From positions 14,392,204 through 14,456,203 of the forward strand of contig NC_133290.1 in assembly GCF_005239225.2 (NCBI RefSeq): DNA of 64,000 nucleotides, written 5' to 3'. The notes under the pieces are model-generated. The model was not told the origin of the DNA, did no database searches, and worked only from the letters and a program-made list of their open reading frames with translations. The DNA comes from Populus alba (lineage: Eukaryota; Streptophyta; Magnoliopsida; Malpighiales; Salicaceae). This document shows, one piece after another, positions 56,760 through 64,000 of the stretch; the stretch's first letter is position 1; each line of letters starts with the position of its first letter. Both the position numbers and the translations under genes were made by a program.

Positions 56760-59700
56760 TCTATATATATATATATGGAATACGAAATCAATTTAATTTG
56801 AGATGTATATATTTGTATTTTACAGATGTGTAAACTATTTATATTTTTTTAGTATAGTATAACATACATATCTTAATATTGATATATGTATAATATTTAT
56901 AATTTCTTAGTTTAATGTGTGTGTATTTGTTTTTTTTCTCAATACGATGATATTTTTATATGTTTTTTTTATATAAAAAAATAAATTACAAATTAAAAAG
57001 TTTATGTATGTATTTAATTAAATAAACCAATAATTATTTATACAACCTAAAAGAATGTAAAGATTGGTTCCTAACCTATGATGTTAGTTAAATTTATAAT
57101 TCACAGATCATGAACTCAATTAGATTCAATAATTTTTTTAATTTAAAATAGACACCTGTAAAATTAAAATCCAATTAAATATTAGATTGCTTGTTTGAGA
57201 TCATAATAAATAAAATAAATATCAAACCAAAATAAATTACATTGTCAATATTAAACTTTCATCGGAAAAACATAAAACAATAAAGATCAATAAAGATTCA
57301 AATGTGATGGATCAAATTGAAAAAAAAAAACCCAATAAAAAAAATAAAAAAGAAGGGAAAAAAGGCTTAAGTGCACTAGACTAAAGCAGCTTACGTGTTT
57401 GGGCCTTTTTAATTTATTTTTTAAAGGGCAGATGGCTCATCGTCCTTCCTGAATGTTTTTTAAATAGTAGGCAACGCGTCACTTGCTCTACCTGAAATCT
57501 GATGACCTTTAGTCACTAGAAAGTCAAAATTATAATGTTTCCAAGAAAAAAAACCATTATCAACCAAATTTTAACCATAAAAACACACACTTTAAACACC
57601 TTGAAAAACATATTAATGACCTCAAACAACCTAAAATTTGCCTCGGAAGCTCAATATCAACCTTGAAATCAAAATTCTTCCCCAGCTCAAATCTACTATT
57701 TCAAGTAAGGTTAAAGGGAAAATAATACATAGGTTAAACTTTCATTGTTGAAAGGAACTCATTAACACCAAAATCATTATTTTTCGTGATTGGAATTGGT
57801 GTCAACTTAATTAAACATTCTCTCTTCCATCGGGATTTAGTTGCTTTCTCTTTTATCTCTTCAACCAAGGATCAAAAAATAAAAAAAATCAAAGTTTTAA
57901 ATTAAAATTGAATTGCATAAATTTCAAGGAACTTAGATTTTATAATTTGAAAAGTTTTAGGACCAAAATAAAAGTTTTGCCCCAAGTTTAAAACAACCCC
58001 CCTTTTGTAGTCCTTTTCATTTTGGTCCTCTTTGTTTGAATCTTGCCCTTCATCAATAAATGTATTTTAATTGACCATTAACTTGGCTACATAAAGGTGT
58101 GATTGAAAAAAAAAAAAAAGAATTGAGATGAAAAATAATAATTATACCAATCAACTGTGATTTGTTTTTGTGTGAATAGTGACATGAGGAACAATATTTT
58201 TTCTATGTTTTTTAGTGTTTTGTGCGTGCGTGAGTATATGTTATTTTATTTTAACTTATTTTGAATAATAAATACATATATGATATCTAAAGTTTTTATT
58301 CAATAAAAAATAAATAAGATAGGATCTATTGTCATCCCTAGTGGAATTGTTGTGCAATATGCTAGTTCAATTTTATCTAGAAGTATTTTTCTTACTTTAA
58401 AAATGTAATTTATTACTTGTTTTTTCATCGGATGAACTTTTTGTATCTTGATATGTTTTCTATATACTTAAGGTGATAAATAAGGGGGAATTTTCCATAT
58501 AAATAAAAACTGTAGATTCGACTTACAATCATCTTAGGGGAAAAAATGCATTGCAAATTTTCTCGCATAATGTTTGGTGCAAATAATGTAAGATTTTCAA
58601 TATAAAAAGTGTAAGATCCTAAATAGTACCATCTTTGGTCTGTTAAAGAATCTCAAATTCGAAGATATATAATAAAAAATATTTATTGAGGAAGTTTGTA
58701 TTTTAGAAATCACATATTTCTAAATAATTATATTTATAGTTTTGAAACCTGATCCAGCATGGCGGGTTGATCCGAGATCTGGCCAACCCGAAACTGAAAT
58801 TAGACCTAGTTGAAGAAAAAAATAGAGAAAAAAAAATGCGGTATGACCCGACAAAACTTGATCAAAAACTCGGTTGTAATTTGTTAATTTTTTTCACTAA
58901 AACAATATCATTCTGAATTAAAAAAAAATTATTCCGGATAATCCGATAACCCAATTTAAATTTGAAACTGAAATCTTGAATTGGATCGAGTCTGAAAATT
59001 TTGGTTAAATAAGAAAAACTTATTATTCCTTAAAAAAAAAAAGTCAAGAATACGTTTGATTTTTTTTCTCTTTTCTATAATAATCTCTGCTATTTTCTTT
59101 TTTTTTCTATAATAAGTTAGATTTTGAACGTTAACTATATGAGTTGTAAATCATAATATTATAGTTATTAAATCTAATCTAATCATGCAAGTAAATCCAA
59201 GATATAACTCCTAATCTAGATTAAATTTAAAAAATAATTTAATTCGACAATTATAATTATTAAACACAGTTTCAATAATTTTTTTTTAAAAAAGAGTTGA
59301 ACCCGCAAACCTACAGTACTATGCTGTATTTTACTTTTCTTATTGAAAAATCTGGAATAAAAACAAGGGTGAAAGAAAAGAGTGGCAAGTATGTAAATAA
59401 AAGGAATATGGAGGGAAATAAAATAAGGTGTTGATGGCCCTGCAAAGGACCGGCTGCCAGCTATGCCCCGAAGGGAATGACATGGCAGACTTCCTTGTCA
59501 GGCTCGATTCCCAATATATCCTCTCTTGCCTTCATTTCAACGGCGCAATTAACATCTCTGTCTTGATTAACTCCTCCTTAATTACTTATGAACTTTTTCT
59601 TAAAACAGAATTAGGTGTTAACCAACTTTACTTTTTTAATATCTCACCTACCAATAGTGTCCCTCATCACTAATGTCATGAACAAAAGCTATTTCTAGCC
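56760..59700. other. Spacer without supportable gene
   Basis: AT-rich sequence with scattered phrases typical of decayed retroelements (GGACCAAAATAAAAG near 57960, GGTTGATCCGAGATCTGGCC near 58765). A frame at 59428-59673 matches no family I recognise. Confidence 0.4.
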
Positions 59701-59704
59701 TAGT

Positions 59705-59890
59705 TAGTTAGGTAGTGTTTGTCATCTTCTGAAAGGTTTTTTTTTTTTTTTTTTTTTATTTTCTTAGTTATAAATTAATATTTTTTTATATTTTTAAGTT
59801 GTTTTAATTAAAAATAAAAAAATATTATTTTAATATATTTTTAAATAAAAAATACTTTGAAAAATAATTTTTACAACAATTCAAACACAA
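59705..59890. repeat. AT-rich MITE-like repeat
   Basis: Begins AGTGTTTGTCATCTT, has a long T run, TTAATATATTTTTAAATA and ends AACAATTCAAACACAA, so its ends are partly inverted (GTGTTTG and CAAACAC). Confidence 0.5.
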
Positions 59891-60984
59891 TTATTTTTAT
59901 TAAACTTATCAATAAATGAGCTTAAAAGAGATTTCGAATATTAATTTACTAGTCAATATATGGATTAATTAATTAAAAACATTATGCAGTCAATATTTTA
60001 ATCTTTATGGAAAGTGCTATTGGAACAATCTATCTGGCTACTGGCATGGTCTCTCTTTAAGAAAAACAATAAATATCAAATCTGACTTTTTTTTTTTTTT
60101 TTTATGTTATTATATAATAAATTCATTATGTCGTCCTGATTTCTTTCCTTTATGATTTTATTTTTTCTGAGAAGAAATGCGTTGAATCAAGGCTGCAATC
60201 AATGGTATTATCTCCCCTCCATCATTTCCTTTTCAAGACAATTCAAATACATGAACAAGAAGGGTTTGTTTTCTGTAATTTCATATATGAGGTTTATAGT
60301 TATTAATACGATGATTATTAAAGATTTATTTAATTGTTAATTTTAAAATCTGTAAAATTAATTGAAATGCATGTAAATTAGTCCAAATATCCATATTAAT
60401 AAAAAAAAACATGAACAAAAATTATAAAAGTTTATTAATCTCTTTATAACGCCCTTGATCTAATTTGATCATATAAGCAAAAGAATTCAAAATGTTAAAT
60501 CTCTTTGTATTTCAAAACTAATTAATTTAAAATCCCAATTTCATACCGCATGTTCCCAGACAAAAGAAGAGAAATAAATCTTTGAACTCAAAGCCCATAT
60601 GAACTCGAAGCTGAAGATGTATTTATGTTCTGGAAATTTAAAAGAAAAGGGGGAGGCTTGTTTCATCTTTTAACCTTCAAAAAAGGAAAAAGTTGTGCCA
60701 ATAGCAATTCAAAATCCTTAATTCAATGTTTTAAGTTTTTTTTTTTTTTTTTACTTAAATTGACATTAAAGTTTTCTTTCATGATTTCGTACGTGTTTAG
60801 TACTTTGATTTCAACATATCAAGCTTATAAAAAAAAACACATAAAATAATATTAATTTAATATTTTTAGATAAAAAATATTTTTAAAAATAAAAGTAATG
60901 ATAATACCAAACATGCCAATAGCCATACATTTTCATTCTCTTAGCCTCTTTTACGAACCTTAAAAAGGTTTTATTACAAGATTG

Positions 60985-61165
60985 AGGCTATTTGTTTTTT
61001 TTTTTTTTTTAATTTTAAAAATATTTTTTGAAAACAATTATTTTTTTCAAAAATTAAATTTTTTTTTTTTATTGTTTTGATGTTAGTGATAAAAATAAAA
61101 TTTTTAAAATAAAAAAATATTATTTTAATATATTTCTATATAAAAAAATATTTTAAAAAGTAATT
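60985..61165. repeat. AT-rich MITE-like repeat
   Basis: Starts GGCTATTTGTTTTTTT and contains ATTTTAATATATTTCTATA. Same architecture as the other copies. 59890-60985 holds no gene I can support. Confidence 0.4.
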
Positions 61166-61743
61166 ATCATAAAAATACAAGAATAAAATATTAGTATAAA
61201 TTTTTTTCCACAATGAACCAAAAGAATAAAATTTCTTGCACGCAATTTAATCTTAAAAAATAAACTTCAAACTACTCAAACATTATCCATTATAGACAAA
61301 AATAAATTCATAGATCAAACGCAAGAGATGATTCATAGATCAAACGCAAGAGATTTTATTTTTTAAAAACATAAAAAACCGACAATTAATTGTCAATTTC
61401 TTAAAAATCAAACAAAATAATTTTAAGAAAACATTGAAACCAAAAACAAGAAACTGTTTATTGAAACCAAACAACCTCATAATGATTTTAAGTTGAAAAA
61501 GGACACTTTGAAAATTTGCGTAGCCTAATAATTATGAAGTGAATCCATCTTGGACGAACAAGGGCAAAATTTCTAATGAACTTTGTAAAGCTGCTAATTC
61601 TTTCCAAAACATAAAAAAATATATTTCTGATTAAAAAAATGTGCCAGTTAAATTTCTTCTTGAAATTTTCTAATTCTAAGATTTTGAAAATCTTTTGAGT
61701 TTTTATACTATAATAAAGGTTTTACATGTATTATTAATAAATC

Positions 61744-61858
61744 AATATTCAAATTTATTATTTCTAAAAAGAAATATTCTAATGAAGGATTATATATAAA
61801 AAATATTCAAATTTATTATTTCTAAAAAGAAATATTCTAATGAAGGATTATATATAAA
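61744..61858. repeat. Direct tandem duplication of 58 bp
   Basis: Two adjacent, essentially identical units, 61744-61801 and 61802-61858, each starting AATATTCAAATTTATTATTT and ending GGATTATATATAAA. Confidence 0.9.
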
Positions 61859-62029
61859 TTTTTTTTATTTATCCATTTACTTATAATTCTTTTCAGATCT
61901 CATTTTCAGTTTAAATAAATTTCTTATCATTGAAAAAAAATAAAAGATTAATTCTTTTCTAGACCCATTGTAATGCCCTTTACATGACTTCAGGTATATT
62001 TAAAATTGTAGTAACAATTATGATTTAAA

Positions 62030-62350
62030 ATGGTTTTTACTTAAAAATATATTAAAATAATATTTTTTAATTTTTTAAAAAATTATTTTTAAGATTAGTA
62101 TATCAAAAATATATTAAAATATAAAAAATAATTTTAAATAAAAAAATTAAAATTTAAAAAAACGCTATTTTAATCGTGTCCCCAAACATAGCCTTTTAAG
62201 TTGTATTTGTTTTTAAGGTGAAAATGCTGTTTTTAAAAATGTTGATTTTTTTTATTTAAAATTAATGCTTTATTTTAAAATTATTTTAATATTAAAAATG
62301 AATTTTTAAAAATTAAAAATATATATATTTTTAAAACATACTGTACAAGC
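62030..62350. repeat. Two adjacent AT-rich MITE-like repeats
   Basis: The first (about 62030-62200) contains ACTTAAAAATATATTAAAAT and ends CCCCAAACATAGCC. The second (about 62200-62350) starts AGTTGTATTTGTTTTTAAGG and ends TTTTTAAAACATACTG. They sit just upstream of the proline-rich protein gene. Confidence 0.45.
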
Positions 62351-62637
62351 AACAGTTATGAGGATCGGCACTGCGGCTGTGAACTAAACCTTTTCTTTAA
62401 TTGCCCTTCACGTGCCTCCAACTTGGACCCTTCCCCTTCCCCATCCCAAATGCTCCACACTCACTTCTCTCTCTCCCACTATCCCTCTTCTTCTTCCCTC
62501 AAGACACCATCACCATGAAAAAAAGACGAAAAAGAATCAAGCCCCACTCCCCTCTCCTTCTGTAACTACTCAGTTTTTGCCTCCAACTTCCCTTCTTCTT
62601 CTTCGTCTTCTTTTGTACTACCAAATCCAACAACAAA

Positions 62638-63096
62638 ATGTGTTATGTAGGGAAAGCAACAAAGATCTTCATTTTCATTGTGACTGTACTTGTAATTCTT
62701 GGTTTTGTCTTGGTTTTTGGTCTCTTACGCCACCACCTTCATAAATCACAAAACTGCGCCGATGATTCCTGTCAATCTCCTCACTTACCCTTCCCCACTC
62801 CTCCTCTTACTGTTCCTACTGGGCTGACCCCACCTAGTCCAATGGGCTTCTCCCCGCCCAGCCCACCAGATTCTGGGTCCACCCCACCACCAAGCCCACC
62901 GGACACTGGCACAACTCCTCTTCTGCTCTCACCCCCACCACCTCCTCTTCCGCTCCCACCCCCACCACCTCCTCTTCCGCTCCCACCCCCACCTCTTCCT
63001 CCTCCTGCTTCTCCAGTTATAAATGGGGCTCCACCACCGACTAATAATCCGCCGAGCAGCACTGTGTTGGTCACTCCAGGTCCTCTGCATGCTTAG
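62638..63096 (+). CDS. Small single-pass, proline-rich membrane protein
   Basis: 152 residues in one exon. Residues 1-8 are a short N-terminus, about 9-30 one hydrophobic helix ([20 protein letters not shown]), then a basic RHHLHK stretch. From about residue 48 to the end it is dominated by proline with Ser, Thr and Gly, including a 27-bp tandem repeat coding for [13 protein letters not shown] units. It looks like a membrane-anchored cell-wall-facing protein of the extensin/proline-rich kind, but SPPPP blocks are few and no named family is certain. The leader 62400-62637 is rich in CTT and TCC. I chose this ATG because the helix follows immediately; a longer frame at 62412-62744 is in another phase and was left out. 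Confidence 0.7.
   Translation: MCYVGKATKIFIFIVTVLVILGFVLVFGLLRHHLHKSQNCADDSCQSPHLPFPTPPLTVPTGLTPPSPMGFSPPSPPDSGSTPPPSPPDTGTTPLLLSPPPPPLPLPPPPPPLPLPPPPLPPPASPVINGAPPPTNNPPSSTVLVTPGPLHA
62925..62996 (+). repeat. 27-bp coding tandem repeat
   Basis: Units start at 62925, 62952 and 62979 (GCTCCCACCCCCACCACC and variants). The third is shortened. They expand the proline stretch of the encoded protein in 9-residue steps. Confidence 0.85.
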
Positions 63097-63099
63097 CTG

Positions 63100-64000
63100 T
63101 TCTTTACTATCATGGCCTTTTCTTTTCCTTGTATTTTGTATTTAATTTTTAGTGTCATTTTTTTAGGATAATTTTTTTTTGGGGATTGTACAGGGATGGT
63201 TGTTCGGGTTGTGGATTGTAACGAAGGATTGTGATTATTATCATTTCTTGAGCATTAGTGAATTCACAGAGCTGTCCCTGAATTTTTAGGGAAAAAAAAC
63301 AATAATCATGTTCTGGCTTTTTTCCCCTTGAGAATGTTGTTTTTCTTTTAATATCTAGTATACTAAAAGGGCTCAATGCTAACAATTTAGTTAAATATTG
63401 TAATTTATTTGATAATTATTATCGCGTTATGAAAACTGAGAAGAAATGTTTTGCACTTGTGGTAAATGGAGTCAAAATGGAGCCTTAAAAGTCGTGAAAG
63501 GTTTAGAATCCGAGGCAAGTTGTCTTCACTAGTCAAAGAGGAGAAAAAGGCACTGCCATGACAGGTGGTGTCTCCTATGGTTTTTTGCTCAGGTTATTAT
63601 TGATGTCTGGTGTTTAGAGTGATGTCAAGGAACCTGCAATGGAAAAGGTTGCCATTAAAAAGTCATTGATGGTTACGCTCTGCAGTCTGCAGATATTCTT
63701 CTTCTCCTTTTTTTAATGTTCTTTCATGGGTTCTTTTTGGCACAGGTTTCGCCTACCCATGTGAGACCAGACATGTGTTTCATTGACATGGTGAGTTGGA
63801 GTCACTTGTAGCTCACAAGCTCTTAGGTCATGGAGGTTTCAGTATCATCGTAGTTGTAACAGTGTCATGTGATGTCTTTGAAAGCGATTTAAAAGTGGAT
63901 TAATATTTTTTTATTGGTTTTGATGGGTTGCTAAATTGATATATTTTTGAGTAATTGTTTTTTTAAATACATTTCATTGCTAAATTGATATAGTTTTTAT
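63100..64000. other. Downstream spacer
   Basis: 3' flank of the proline-rich gene and AT-rich sequence. No gene, RNA or clear repeat seen up to the window end. Confidence 0.4.

Noticed and set aside
59428..59673. An 81-codon frame starting MLMALQRTGC
   Set aside because: No known domain; lies in repeat-rich spacer.

Overview
The window looks like nuclear DNA of a woody dicot, most probably a poplar or willow relative (Salicaceae). The reasons are AT-rich spacers, short-exon genes with GT-AG introns, a plastid-type terpene synthase (TPS-b) cluster, a plant tRNA-Ala, a tRNA-derived SINE with a poly(A) tail, and abundant small AT-rich repeats. The species call is an inference. All exon models were made by eye.

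Layout. 1-2056: a complete DUF1218 membrane-protein gene (+). 1887-31961: a direct tandem duplication of about 15 kb. Each unit carries the tail of the DUF1218 gene, a seven-exon monoterpene synthase gene (-), a 2.5-kb solo LTR inside an older CACTA-transposon remnant, a broken PPR gene, and the 3' part of a second terpene synthase. The junction at 16902-16905 joins terpene synthase exon 4 to DUF1218 exon 3 through a shared CGAT. The locus therefore holds TPS1 (3244-7215), TPS2 (3' fragment, 15185-16901), TPS3 (18261-22239) and TPS4 (30214-35098). Only TPS4 reads through intact; TPS1 and TPS3 each carry single-base frameshifts, at different places, in short homopolymer runs. The intact gene should encode a plastid enzyme that makes a monoterpene from geranyl diphosphate. 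TPS4 intron 2 holds a LINE ORF1 remnant and a SINE.

35180-39200 is spacer with an LTR-like remnant and a PPR C-terminal fragment. 41442-42935 is a single-exon GeBP-type (DUF573) DNA-binding protein (-). 44681-48361 is a class I formin (-). 51642-53876 is a small many-exon MIKC*-type MADS-box gene (-) with very small exons. 56579-56651 is tRNA-Ala(AGC) (+). 56700-62400 is repeat-rich spacer. 62638-63096 is a small membrane-anchored proline-rich protein (+).

The genes outside the duplication are unrelated neighbours and form no pathway. No new defence, editing or biosynthetic system was found. The most notable structures are the 15-kb duplication with its clean microhomology junction and uneven divergence, the nested repeats that order its history, and several unusual splice sites and small exons that transcript data could test.
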